Shown: positions 44,929 through 54,868, numbered from the stretch's first letter. The stretch: DNA of 64,000 nucleotides from Bacillota bacterium (GCA_023410475.1 JAEYPS010000032.1:1-64000); one strand, 5' to 3'. Notes: a model not told the origin generated them from the sequence alone. Made by a program: numbers and translations.

Positions 44929-45158
44929 TTCGCCACACGTAATGTGTATTCTGTGACAAAAAGCATCTTCGGGATAACTTGACCTGAAGCCGGCAGGGTT
45001 TACAATTGGTGAGAAAATGAGCTACGGTTATGTTTATTATAGACTGGTAGTTAAGCTATGCATTCCATATTAAATAATGGTTCGTTGGAATCGCTCAACT
45101 TGCCCATTATGAGCATAATTGAGACTTAAAAACAATATTGTTAATGAGGTAACTGAAT

Positions 45159-45611
45159 ATGAACATCATTCTGAGCGTCCTGATGGATGCTTTTTTTATT
45201 ACCCTGCTTGTATGGTGCGCATATACGGACATCCGGACGCGCACTGTGTACAACGTAACCGTCATCCTTCTGCTGTGCCTGGGGCTGGCACATACATCGC
45301 TTATCGGACTGTCCAGCAGCGTATGGTGGCCTTATCCGGCAGGAATAGCACTGGCCGTGCCTTTCCTCATCGTATGGCTTAAAAACGGCATAGGTGCTGG
45401 CGACGTCAAGCTCCTAATTGGCATCGGTTTGTACTTGGGGCTAATGAGTACACTCATCGCCTTTGCGCTCATGCTTCCGATCATGGCTGTTCTTTGTGTT
45501 CGCTCAGGGATACAGAGCAAGACGCTGAAACAAAGAATACCCTTTGCTCCTGTTCTTTCTGTTGGCGCGATTGGTGCAACAGCAGTGGGCTATCTGTATG
45601 CTCTTGTCTGA
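45159..45611 (+). CDS. Prepilin peptidase, A24/CpaA (TadV) type
   Basis: 150 residues with four to five membrane helices and the two catalytic aspartates: D24 in AYTDIRTRTVYN and D82 in GIGAGDVKLL. It should cut the leader of the pilin-like proteins encoded at 37-38 kb. The cargo cassette separates it from them, so the pilus operon was probably continuous before that insertion. Confidence 0.9.
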   Translation: MNIILSVLMDAFFITLLVWCAYTDIRTRTVYNVTVILLLCLGLAHTSLIGLSSSVWWPYPAGIALAVPFLIVWLKNGIGAGDVKLLIGIGLYLGLMSTLIAFALMLPIMAVLCVRSGIQSKTLKQRIPFAPVLSVGAIGATAVGYLYALV

Positions 45612-45675
45612 AAGCGGGATGGCGGGCATTGAGCCGTAACCCGTGAAGATAAAATGATTTGAAGGAGGAAATCGA

Positions 45676-45765
45676 ATGGAATTAAAATCTATTTTGGCTG
45701 TCGCCATGCTGCTGTTCATAATAGGCGGGATCGTATTCTTGCGTATCAGAAAAAGAAGAAAATAA
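45676..45765 (+). CDS. 29-residue membrane peptide
   Basis: GAAGGAGG lies just before ATG 45676. The product is one membrane helix with a very basic end (LRIRKRRK). The ideal ribosome site and position between pilus genes support a real small protein; its role is unknown. Confidence 0.5.
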   Translation: MELKSILAVAMLLFIIGGIVFLRIRKRRK

Positions 45766-45783
45766 GGATGAAACAAAACATGG

Positions 45784-45817
45784 GCGGCTGATCTTCGGAT
45801 TGGCCGCACTTTTTTTG
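45784..45817 (+). terminator. Likely intrinsic terminator after the peptidase unit
   Basis: GCGGC (45784-45788) and GCCGC (45803-45807) with a 14-nt loop, then AC and seven Ts. Confidence 0.5.
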
Positions 45818-45836
45818 TTATCAGAAAGGAAAAACA

Positions 45837-46373
45837 ATGAGAATCACATACTACACCGACAGGCATATTGAGGTACTATCCATCAAGAGCGACGACGGGA
45901 TGCCCATTAGGGAAAAGGCTTATCATTTTGGCAATTGCCTTATCGACCTACTGTATGGCCACGCCAATGTCGAGAACGGCAGCGTGGTTAAAATCGATGA
46001 GCGGTTAAAGCAAAAGATCACAGTGCTCCTTGAGAAGTGCGACGATTATCTGCACACCGATATCCCTGCGTTCATCGAGAAGGACTTGGCGTTCATCTTT
46101 GCCGAGAAATATGCGTATCAGAATGTGTTCATAGAAAACAAGCTTTGCAACGTGTATTTCTTTGAAAATATCCATCATCTCATAAGCCTACTGCTAACCA
46201 ACATCTACCTATATAAACTGATGTATAAGCGGTGCGCCTACTGTAATCGACTGTTTGCTACACGGTTTTCGGGCGCTCGTTTTTGTAAACGCATTGCGAC
46301 GAAAAGCGGAAAGACGTGCGTATATGCCTATCTGCTGCAAATGCGGCGAAAACGGCAATCGCCTGATGATTGA
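45837..46373 (+). CDS. 178-residue protein with C-terminal zinc-finger motif
   Basis: The first 140 residues are helical and unrecognised. The end reads KRCAYCNRLFATRFSGARFC with further Cys, a CxxC...C pattern like CGNR or DUF6076-type zinc fingers. AAAGGAAAAAC precedes the ATG. A nucleic-acid-binding role is possible. It ends inside the first of two tandem hairpins. Confidence 0.5.
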   Translation: MRITYYTDRHIEVLSIKSDDGMPIREKAYHFGNCLIDLLYGHANVENGSVVKIDERLKQKITVLLEKCDDYLHTDIPAFIEKDLAFIFAEKYAYQNVFIENKLCNVYFFENIHHLISLLLTNIYLYKLMYKRCAYCNRLFATRFSGARFCKRIATKSGKTCVYAYLLQMRRKRQSPDD

Positions 46374-46429
46374 GGGTATGATTCCCTCAATTGATGCGTC
46401 GGCCATCAGATAGAGGACTGACGCATCAA
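46369..46429 (+). terminator. Two tandem perfect hairpins
   Basis: ATTGAGGG (46369-46376)/CCCTCAAT (46384-46391) includes the stop codon. TTGATGCGTC (46391-46400)/GACGCATCAA (46420-46429) follows, sharing one base. They lie 25 bp before the next start, so attenuation is possible. Confidence 0.5.
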
Positions 46430-46453
46430 TTTGTATGAAAAGGAGCAGAAATT

Positions 46454-47269
46454 ATGGATACGAAAACAGAAGCCGCAATTAAAAACGACAATGGCAGCAT
46501 AAAGCAGCCGCCCGTCACGCTGCCTAAAGGATGCAAACTGCTGGCAGAAACCGATAAGTACGTGCTGGCCGAGCGCGTATTTCACGTGAATGAGCGTGAG
46601 CGCACGGAGTATATCACTTGGCGTAAACAGTATGATGGCAGTGTTGCACTTGGCCGGTACTTTGCCAACAATCTACAGGCTGCAAAAGAGGATTTCGCAC
46701 GGCGTTCAGAGCTGGTGGATGAGGCGCGGCTTTTCAGCCCCGATGAAATGGCCGTTATTTATAAGGCCCTTATGGAATACGACAGAAGCGATACCATTGA
46801 CTATAACGATAAAACACTTCTCCAGCATATAGAAAGTATCAGGGATAAGCTTAATGCTGTCCCTGATGTGGATAAGTATGCAAAGGTAAGCGTGCTGATC
46901 ATAGAGCCACAGAAACCGCCATATGAAGCGCGAATATTTTGCGAATCGTACTCTATCTGTGAGGAAGTGGGCGGCAACATGGCGGTGTGGTATCCGTTCA
47001 AGGATTCTGCTGTTGTCGTGGCGAACGCGAAAGGCCGTGAATCAGGGCTGCCATACAACCGAACGATTGACGGGGAGCTACATTACGGCACTATCGTCAT
47101 TGTCGGCATGAATGGCCGTCGCTGTTTCGTGTCTCTGACCGAAGAACAGAAAGATCGGTATTCTGAGATGTTCAGTGATAAAGAAAAGGACAGCTTCCAA
47201 AAGAGCGTTGATCAGGCTATTCGTGATTATGAGCCAACGCCATCCAAAGACGATTCTCTTGGACGTTAG
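46454..47269 (+). CDS. DUF3846-containing protein
   Basis: 271 residues. Residues about 140-225 match the DUF3846 pattern: KVSVLIIEPQKPPYEARIFC, VGGNMAVWYPFKDSAVVVAN, SGLPYNRTI, GTIVIVG. DUF3846 proteins are common on conjugative elements and phages and lack a known activity. The N-terminal 130 residues are a separate region. AAAAGGAGC precedes the ATG. It is directly upstream of the giant helicase gene. Confidence 0.7.
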   Translation: MDTKTEAAIKNDNGSIKQPPVTLPKGCKLLAETDKYVLAERVFHVNERERTEYITWRKQYDGSVALGRYFANNLQAAKEDFARRSELVDEARLFSPDEMAVIYKALMEYDRSDTIDYNDKTLLQHIESIRDKLNAVPDVDKYAKVSVLIIEPQKPPYEARIFCESYSICEEVGGNMAVWYPFKDSAVVVANAKGRESGLPYNRTIDGELHYGTIVIVGMNGRRCFVSLTEEQKDRYSEMFSDKEKDSFQKSVDQAIRDYEPTPSKDDSLGR

Positions 47270-47331
47270 TGCTTGATGGAGCTATTCCGCACAACAGATA
47301 TGACTGTGATAAATATCAAAGGAGGATACCG

Positions 47332-50300
47332 ATGGCAGAAAAATTGCGATACATTGAAGAAATGCTTAGCAAAACGCTAAAAGATCTATCGGGATGTGAC
47401 CGCTGGCTTGAATACTTGCGGTCTGCAGCGCACCTGTATAAATATAGTTTCAGGGACAGCCTGCTTGTTTATGCGCAAAGGCCGGATGCCACGGCGGTGG
47501 CGAGCTTTGACCTCTGGAATAATAAGATGCACCGTTACATCAACAGCGGTTCAAAGGGCATTGCCCTCATCGACCGGAAAAGCAGCAGTCCACGTCTCCA
47601 TTATGTGTTCGATATTTCGGACACCAATGGGAGTAAAATACCGTATATCTGGGAGTATAATGACGCGTATCAGGACAGGATCAGCAATGAACTTGCCGAT
47701 AGCTTTGATATCGCGCCCGCTGACTTCGTCGCAACTATTGAGGCCGTTATATCCAGCCTGATCGAAGAGGGTATGCCGGAGCTGCTGGCCGAACTGAAAT
47801 ATGCCAAGGAAAAGAGCTATCTGGCCGACTTGGATGAATTGAACCTTACGGTCATGCTGCGAGATACACTACGCGATAGTGTCCTTGCCACGGTACTGTT
47901 TCGGTGTGGAAAAGAGGGTGCGGTAAAGGCGGATGATTTTTCTCACCTCTATAATTTCAATACGCAGGATACTATGATACTCTTAGGTACGGCGGTCAGC
48001 GATATTTCCGAAACGGTGCTCAGAGAAATCGAGCTGTCCGTGAAAACCATCGAGCGCGAAATCCGAAAACAAGAAAGGAGCCAAAGATATGGAAATGAGT
48101 TACAGGGAAGTGGACGGCCTGTTATATCCCGAATTGGAGATTCTGGGGCAGATCGACGAGCCGCTGACGAAGTACGGCCTGATGAAGAAGGGTTTTCTGG
48201 AACAGCATCATCCGATACGGTTCAACCAAATGATCATGAACGGGACACTGTACCCCCAATGCAAGGAAGCCGAACAGCATATGCTGGAGCGGATGCACCA
48301 GCAGATCGAGCAGATGAAGAAGCAGACGCCAAAGAACCTTTGGCAGACGCGCATCACGGAGATCGAGAGCGAGCTGGTTCGGGAGCTGATACTGACGAGA
48401 TAACCGAGCAGGATGCCATCAATGTCGTATTGCTGGGGGGCAGCGGATTTGAAGGCGGCAAGCAGAGAATCATTGACTTTTTCTATGCAAATCTGACAAA
48501 TAAGGATAGAGCCGATTTCCTCAAAAAAGAATACGCTATCGGTGGTGGAACGGTCTATTTTACTCAAAACAAAAGAGGCTTTGAGGATTATGACAGCAAA
48601 GGTATTAAGATATCGGGTTTTGCGGATGAGCCCATCAAGTTGACATGGGCGATGGTCGCGAAGCGCGTTGGGGAGTTGATTGACAGCGAACGGTATTTTG
48701 AACAGCGATACCCCAATGAAAAACCGCTGATCAAACCAACGGTAAATGTAAATATCCAAGTAAAAGGAGCTGAGGAAGCTCCTATTGTTATAGAGGCCGT
48801 TCCCAAAGAAACAACCATGCCTGATGAGAAAAAACGCCGAACGCAGAACCAGATGAACTTTGCACGGCTGTCAACTATCGCGCCGCACATTATGGATAAA
48901 AGATACCACCATGCCATACTGTCGGCGGACGGCTTCGTGGATTTGTCAATAGAATGGATTGGCGATGACCGTCTGGTTATGGCGCATTACGGAAAACAGA
49001 ACGGCGACCTTATGGCCGACCCCGATATGGAGCTGATCGTTGATTTTGATAAACAGGAAGTCCGGCCCGCCACATATCAAAATGACTATCTGGGCGTGTA
49101 TCAGGAAGTCTATCTTGAAAACAATCAATGGAGACCCACTCTCCATCGTGAACTCACATCTTTCTTGAACACATGGCTGCGCAACCTTGAATTTCAGGGG
49201 CATGTGCTGACCAAGGCCAGATACCACGACCCCGATAAAGAATCACTATCCATCCTTTTTGATGATAAAGGGCGTGAGTACGGCTTTGATATCCCCGACG
49301 ATCTGTTCAGCGCTGCGCGGTTCAGTTCACAGACTGAAAAAGAAGACTCATCCGATACCTTTGATGTAAAATATGAGCTTGGGTTTGGCAAGCTGGGCAG
49401 CGGAACAACGGTCTGGAACCGTCTTAATGAGGTGAACGGGGATTACGAAACCATTGCCCATATTGCAGATGACGGCGCGGTCACGTTCTACCGCGACGAT
49501 CTTCCCCTTGACGTTGTGCTGCGAATTGAGAATCAGGGGCACATGCAAATGCTACCACAAGCAGCAGAGCCCGCTACGCAAGCGGAGAGCGAAATGCCCT
49601 CCGCTTTTTATGTTGATGAGGATGATGCTTTAGCAGATGTTGACCCTGCCTACATTCGGAAACGGTTGGCTGAGGCTGGTATTGTAGACGGAGAATTGGT
49701 TGGCCCGGAAAAGCTTGATAATGACCCCTTTGTCCGTCAGGTCATGACTGACGCTGCACGCGCATCCCGGAACGAACAGCCGGATCTTAGTGAGCAGCCC
49801 ATATCCTGGACAGACGATACCACCACTATCGGGAACGGAGAACAGGCAGTACCGGAACCATCGTCGAAACCACGACTAAAAGTCGGCATGACGTTTACGC
49901 TGGATGAGCGCACCTATTGTGTTGAAAAAATTGATATTGAATCAGATCGAATCCGGCTCGAAGACATCACGTTTGCAAATGGCGTAGGCTTCCCGATTTC
50001 TCGCGCTGACCGGCTATCGTCCATTGAAAGGCAGCTTGAGCGGGCAGGCTTCTTCGATATCCAACCTGACGAAGTGGCGAAAGAAACGGAACGCATCAAC
50101 TACCACATCACGGACGATGCCTTGGGTGTTGGCGGCGCGAAGGAGAAGTACCACCGCAATATTGCCGCCATTCGGTTATTAAAACAAATCGAGACCGAAA
50201 GCAGAATGGCGACCGCTGATGAGCAGGAGGGTTTAGCGCAATACGTCGGATGGGGCGGCTTATCCAAAGCTTTTGACGATACGGACAGAACATGGAGAGG

Positions 50301-53300
50301 CGAATACGTCGAATTGAAGGATCTGCTAGACGAAACGGAGTACAAAGCCGCCCGCGCATCCACCTTGAACGCCCATTACACATCGCCCATGGTCATCAAA
50401 GCCATATACAAGGCGCTTGAGGGAATGGGCTTTTCGGGCGGCAACATTCTGGAACCCGCCTGCGGTGTCGGCAATTTTTTGGGGCTGCTGCCACCGTCGC
50501 TCAGCGAATCGAGTCTCTACGGTGTGGAGATCGACAGCGTATCAGGGCATATCGCGCAACAGCTTTACCAACGCGAGAATATCCAGATCACGGGTTTTGA
50601 ACACACGGCATTTCAGGACAACTTTTTTGACGTGGCTATTGGCAACGTGCCGTTCGGTTCATACGGTATCAACGATAAGCGATATGATAAACATCATTTC
50701 TACATCCACGACTACTTTATAGCCAAATCACTGGATAAGGTGCGCCCCGGCGGTATCGTCGCCCTGATCACATCAAAAGGCACGCTGGATAAACAAAACA
50801 GCAGCGTCAGGAAGTATATCGCCCAGCGCGCCGAGCTTGTCGGAGCCATTCGTCTCCCGAACAACGCGTTCAAGGCCAACGCGGGGACGGATGTCACAAG
50901 CGATATCCTGTTCCTCAAAAAACGGGACAGTCTACAGGACATCGAGCCGGAGTGGGTAAATCTGGGCGAAACCGCAGATGGTGTGCCCATCAACCAATAC
51001 TATATTGATAACCCCCGTATGGTTCTGGGGACTATGGTGTATTGGAAAGGTATGTATGGCAATGAGAACGAAACAGCCTGCATTCCGTCCGAGAACGCCG
51101 ATTTAGCAGAGCAGCTCACCAAAGCCATATCCCACATCGAGGCTGAGATCGATGACGGATACATGATGGACGAGCCGGACGCAGCCGATGCGTCGATTCC
51201 GGCAGACCCCAGCGTCAAGAACTACTCGTTCGCCATCGTGAACGACAAGCTGTACTACCGCGAAAACGCGCGTATGAACCTGTATGAAACAAACGACACG
51301 GCTGAAAAAAGAATTCGGGGTATGCTATCACTGTCAAAAACGCTGCATGGTCTAATCGACATTCAACTTGAAGGCCACGGTGATTATGAGATCAAAAAAG
51401 TACAGTCCCGCTTAAACAGCCAATATGATGAGTTCGTGGGCGAATACGGACGCATAAATGACAGAGCAAACCGGCTGGCATTTTCCGACGACAGCGACTA
51501 CTATCTGCTCTCGTCGCTGGAGGACACCGACGAGGACGGGAATTTTAAGGGCAAAGCCGATATATTCACGAAACAGACGATACGCCCGCGCAAGACCATT
51601 TCGCATGTGGACACATCTGCCGAGGCGCTGGCCGTCAGCATAGGTGAAAAAGCAAGGGCGGATATCGGGTACATGAGCACGCTCACGGGAAAGGACGCAG
51701 TGACAATCATCGATGAGCTTAAGGGTGTGATCTTCAAGGACCCACTTTCCGACCTGAATTATCCATATGACGGATACATCACCGCAGACGAGTATCTGTC
51801 CGGCAACGTGCGCGAAAAGCTCAAGACCGCAACGCTGATCGCAGAAAAGCATCCTGAATTCGCACATCACATACCAGCGCTGGAAGCGGTTCAGCCCCAA
51901 GACCTTGAGGCCGCGGATATCGAGGTGAAGCTGGGAACGGTATGGATTCCCCCAAAGTATATCGAAAAATTCATGTTTGAACTTCTGGACACCTCATATT
52001 ACGCCAAGCACAATATCAACGTATCGTATTCCAAATATACAGGCGCGTGGTATGTGTCTAATAAGTCGATGGACAGTGAGAGCATTGCCGCCCGTGAAGC
52101 ATACGGTACGGTGCGTATCAACGCGTACCAGATCATTGAGGAAACGCTGAACCAGAAAAACGTGCGGATAACGGACAAGGTGGTGCATCCGGATGGCAAG
52201 GAAGAATACGTCCTCAACTCAAAAGAGACGTTTCTGGCCATGCAGAAGCAAAACCTCATCCGCGATGCGTTCAGGGACTGGATATTCAGTGATGAGGACA
52301 GAAGAAAATATTTAGTTGGGTACTATAACGAGCATTTCAATAACATTCGGCCCCGCGAGTACAATGGCGACCATCTGATTTTTGAGGGTATGAACCCAAC
52401 GCTGGAGCTGCGGCCTCATCAGCGCAACGCTGTAGCGCGGCAGCTTTACGGCGGCAACACGCTGCTCGCGCATTGCGTAGGCGCGGGCAAGTCCTTCACC
52501 ATGATCGCTGCAGCCATGGAATCCAAGCGGCTGGGGCTGTCCAGCAAGAGCATGATCGCCATACCCAACCATTTAACGGAGCAGATCGCCGCCGAAACGC
52601 TACGGCTGTATCCTGCCGCCAAGGTGCTTGTCACGACGAAAAAGGACTTCCAGCAGCATAACCGCAAGCGCTTTTGCAGCAAAATTGCTACGGGTGACTA
52701 CGATATCGTTATCATCGGACACAGCCAGTTTGAAAAAATCCCGTTGTCCACAAGGCGGCAGATGCGTACCCTTGAAACAGAGATCGACGAGATCACTAAC
52801 GCTATCGAAAATGAGCGGCGCTATGGCGCGCAGTCCTTCAACGTCAAGCAGATGGAACGCACGAAAAAGGCGCTGGAAAAGAAGCTGGAGCAGCTTAATG
52901 ACCAGTCGCGCAAGGATGATGTCGTGACCTTTGAAGAACTGGGCATTGACAGGCTGTTTGTGGATGAAGCGCATCAGCACAAAAATTTGTTCGTCGTGAC
53001 AAAAATGCGCAATGTGGCCGGTGTGCAGCAGACGCAGGCGCAAAAGGCCATGGATATGTACATGAAGTGCCGGTATCTGGACGAGATTACCGGCGGCAAG
53101 GGCGTCACGTTTGCAACAGGAACGCCCGTCAGTAACAGTATGGTTGAGATGTTTACCATGCAGCGGTATCTGCAACGGCATGAGCTGGAGCAGCGTGATC
53201 TTCTCCATTTTGACAACTGGGCCTCGGTATTCGGTGAGGCGCAGACAGCGTATGAAGTCGCGCCGGAGGGCAACCGTTTTCGGATGAAGACGCGGTTCAA

Positions 53301-54867
53301 CCGCTTTTATAACCTCCCGGAGCTGATGAGCATGTTCAAGGAGACAGCGGATATCCAGACGCACGACATGCTTGATCTGCCTATTCCGAGGCTCATGGGC
53401 GGGAAAGTTCAGACGGTCGTGACCAAACCGACGGACATTCAGCGCAAGATGATATTGGAGTTGGGCGATCGGGCGGATGCTGTGCGCAACGGTCAGGTTG
53501 ATGCCGCCGATGACAACATGCTGGTCATTACCAACGACGGACGCAAAATCGCGCTCGACCAGCGCCTTGTCAACCCGTGCCTGCCGGATGACCCGAATTG
53601 CAAAGTGAACGCGCTCATGCGCAATGTCTACGACATTTGGGAGCGCGAAGTTGAAAATAAGGGCGCTCAAATCGTGTTTTGCGATCTGTCCACGCCCAAG
53701 TTCAACGGCGAATTCAACGTGTACGAGGATTTGAAGAAAAAGTGGGTGGAAAAAGGCATACCCGCCGAGCAGATCGCGTTTATTCATGAGGCGAAGAACG
53801 AGAAGCAAAAAGCCGCTATGTTCGCCAAAGTTCGTAGCGGTGATATCCGCATCATATTGGGCTCGACTTTCATGATGGGCAGTGGCGTCAACATTCAGGA
53901 CAAATTGAAAGCCGTTCACCATGCTGATGTGGGCTGGAAACCCGCTGACATGGAGCAACGGGATGGAAGAATTTTGCGGCAGGGCAATACGTATGAGGAG
54001 GTGGAGATCTACAGATACATCACGGAGGGGACGTTTGATTCTTACAGTTGGCAGCTTTTAGAGCAGAAGCAACGGTTTATCGGCCAGATCATGACAAGCA
54101 AGTCGCCCGTTCGGAGCATGGACGATATCGACGAGGCCGTGCTGTCATACGCCGAGGTCAAGGCGCTGGCCGCGGGCAATCCGCTGATCAAGGAGCGTAT
54201 GGAACTGGTGACGGAGGTGGATAAGCTCAAAATGTTCAAGGCTGAACATAAAAACCGTTCGTACCGCTTGCAGGAGCAGATATCCACAAAGCTACCGGAG
54301 AAGATTAGGGCGCTTGAGTTGAGGATACGGGGCTATGAGGCGGATATTCGGACAACGGTCTCCTGCCAAAGTAGCAATTTTGAAATGACGCTGAACGGTA
54401 CGGTATATGACGAAAAGAAGGACGCGGGGGAGATGCTGCTGGCGTTTGCAAAACAGGTGCATCAGCTTAACGGTCAGGTGATCGGCAGATACAAAGGGTT
54501 TGATATGACGATAAACACGGAAAGCTTGCTGCGGTCAGAACCTTATGTGGAGCTGCGTGGCGCGATCACGCACAGCGTTCTTTTGGGCGATGATGCCTTT
54601 GGTAACATATCAAGGCTGGATAACGCGATCAACGCGTTTGGCACGAATCTGGACAGCCTCCAGCACGACCTTGAAAGCGCCCATGTCCAGCTTGAGAACG
54701 CCAAAAAGGAAGTGGATAAGCCGTTCGCGCAGGAGTTTGAGTTGAAACAAAAAACGGCGAGGTTGGAAGAACTCACGCATGAGCTGGCGATGGATTCCAA
54801 GGATACGGCGATAGAGATTGGCGGCGACGATGCGCCGGAGGAAGCCATCGCGGATATGGAACGATGA
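47332..54867 (+). CDS. Giant methyltransferase-helicase (DarB-like, Tn1549-type)
   Basis: 2511 residues. An N-terminal ArdC-like segment (about 20-85, YSFRDSLLVYAQRPDATAVA) is followed by a disordered linker (about 255-360). An N6-adenine methyltransferase domain has motif I EPACGVGNF (near 1039) and catalytic NVPFG (near 1104). The SF2/SNF2 helicase has HCVGAGKS (near 1712), VDEAHQHKN (near 1874) and GRILRQGNTYEE near 2212. A coiled-coil tail ends it. Such fusions protect incoming DNA in P1 (DarB) and in conjugative elements. ATG 47332 follows GGAGG. A second gene lies in another frame within the linker. Confidence 0.88.
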   Translation: MAEKLRYIEEMLSKTLKDLSGCDRWLEYLRSAAHLYKYSFRDSLLVYAQRPDATAVASFDLWNNKMHRYINSGSKGIALIDRKSSSPRLHYVFDISDTNGSKIPYIWEYNDAYQDRISNELADSFDIAPADFVATIEAVISSLIEEGMPELLAELKYAKEKSYLADLDELNLTVMLRDTLRDSVLATVLFRCGKEGAVKADDFSHLYNFNTQDTMILLGTAVSDISETVLREIELSVKTIEREIRKQERSQRYGNELQGSGRPVISRIGDSGADRRAADEVRPDEEGFSGTASSDTVQPNDHERDTVPPMQGSRTAYAGADAPADRADEEADAKEPLADAHHGDRERAGSGADTDEITEQDAINVVLLGGSGFEGGKQRIIDFFYANLTNKDRADFLKKEYAIGGGTVYFTQNKRGFEDYDSKGIKISGFADEPIKLTWAMVAKRVGELIDSERYFEQRYPNEKPLIKPTVNVNIQVKGAEEAPIVIEAVPKETTMPDEKKRRTQNQMNFARLSTIAPHIMDKRYHHAILSADGFVDLSIEWIGDDRLVMAHYGKQNGDLMADPDMELIVDFDKQEVRPATYQNDYLGVYQEVYLENNQWRPTLHRELTSFLNTWLRNLEFQGHVLTKARYHDPDKESLSILFDDKGREYGFDIPDDLFSAARFSSQTEKEDSSDTFDVKYELGFGKLGSGTTVWNRLNEVNGDYETIAHIADDGAVTFYRDDLPLDVVLRIENQGHMQMLPQAAEPATQAESEMPSAFYVDEDDALADVDPAYIRKRLAEAGIVDGELVGPEKLDNDPFVRQVMTDAARASRNEQPDLSEQPISWTDDTTTIGNGEQAVPEPSSKPRLKVGMTFTLDERTYCVEKIDIESDRIRLEDITFANGVGFPISRADRLSSIERQLERAGFFDIQPDEVAKETERINYHITDDALGVGGAKEKYHRNIAAIRLLKQIETESRMATADEQEGLAQYVGWGGLSKAFDDTDRTWRGEYVELKDLLDETEYKAARASTLNAHYTSPMVIKAIYKALEGMGFSGGNILEPACGVGNFLGLLPPSLSESSLYGVEIDSVSGHIAQQLYQRENIQITGFEHTAFQDNFFDVAIGNVPFGSYGINDKRYDKHHFYIHDYFIAKSLDKVRPGGIVALITSKGTLDKQNSSVRKYIAQRAELVGAIRLPNNAFKANAGTDVTSDILFLKKRDSLQDIEPEWVNLGETADGVPINQYYIDNPRMVLGTMVYWKGMYGNENETACIPSENADLAEQLTKAISHIEAEIDDGYMMDEPDAADASIPADPSVKNYSFAIVNDKLYYRENARMNLYETNDTAEKRIRGMLSLSKTLHGLIDIQLEGHGDYEIKKVQSRLNSQYDEFVGEYGRINDRANRLAFSDDSDYYLLSSLEDTDEDGNFKGKADIFTKQTIRPRKTISHVDTSAEALAVSIGEKARADIGYMSTLTGKDAVTIIDELKGVIFKDPLSDLNYPYDGYITADEYLSGNVREKLKTATLIAEKHPEFAHHIPALEAVQPQDLEAADIEVKLGTVWIPPKYIEKFMFELLDTSYYAKHNINVSYSKYTGAWYVSNKSMDSESIAAREAYGTVRINAYQIIEETLNQKNVRITDKVVHPDGKEEYVLNSKETFLAMQKQNLIRDAFRDWIFSDEDRRKYLVGYYNEHFNNIRPREYNGDHLIFEGMNPTLELRPHQRNAVARQLYGGNTLLAHCVGAGKSFTMIAAAMESKRLGLSSKSMIAIPNHLTEQIAAETLRLYPAAKVLVTTKKDFQQHNRKRFCSKIATGDYDIVIIGHSQFEKIPLSTRRQMRTLETEIDEITNAIENERRYGAQSFNVKQMERTKKALEKKLEQLNDQSRKDDVVTFEELGIDRLFVDEAHQHKNLFVVTKMRNVAGVQQTQAQKAMDMYMKCRYLDEITGGKGVTFATGTPVSNSMVEMFTMQRYLQRHELEQRDLLHFDNWASVFGEAQTAYEVAPEGNRFRMKTRFNRFYNLPELMSMFKETADIQTHDMLDLPIPRLMGGKVQTVVTKPTDIQRKMILELGDRADAVRNGQVDAADDNMLVITNDGRKIALDQRLVNPCLPDDPNCKVNALMRNVYDIWEREVENKGAQIVFCDLSTPKFNGEFNVYEDLKKKWVEKGIPAEQIAFIHEAKNEKQKAAMFAKVRSGDIRIILGSTFMMGSGVNIQDKLKAVHHADVGWKPADMEQRDGRILRQGNTYEEVEIYRYITEGTFDSYSWQLLEQKQRFIGQIMTSKSPVRSMDDIDEAVLSYAEVKALAAGNPLIKERMELVTEVDKLKMFKAEHKNRSYRLQEQISTKLPEKIRALELRIRGYEADIRTTVSCQSSNFEMTLNGTVYDEKKDAGEMLLAFAKQVHQLNGQVIGRYKGFDMTINTESLLRSEPYVELRGAITHSVLLGDDAFGNISRLDNAINAFGTNLDSLQHDLESAHVQLENAKKEVDKPFAQEFELKQKTARLEELTHELAMDSKDTAIEIGGDDAPEEAIADMER
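48089..48403 (+). CDS. tnpV: TnpV-like protein nested in the helicase gene, other frame
   Basis: 104 residues, frame +1 relative to the host gene. KYGLMKKGFLEQHHPIRFNQ, then GTLYPQCKEAEQHMLERM, match the TnpV pattern (YG.m.k.fL.ehrp...n.ll..G.L..hl...). GAAAGGAG lies 7 bases before the ATG, exactly as for a real gene. The host protein in this stretch is low complexity (EEADAKEPLADAHHGDRERA). The family match therefore makes this frame the older one and the host linker overprinted. TnpV function is unknown. Confidence 0.7.
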   Translation: MEMSYREVDGLLYPELEILGQIDEPLTKYGLMKKGFLEQHHPIRFNQMIMNGTLYPQCKEAEQHMLERMHQQIEQMKKQTPKNLWQTRITEIESELVRELILTR

Positions 54868-54868
54868 T

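Noticed and set aside
52600..53958. Long minus-strand open frame (452 codons)
   Set aside because: It lies antisense to the helicase core, whose motifs are unmistakable on the plus strand. The minus-strand product is rich in His/Arg/Leu and shows no family signal.
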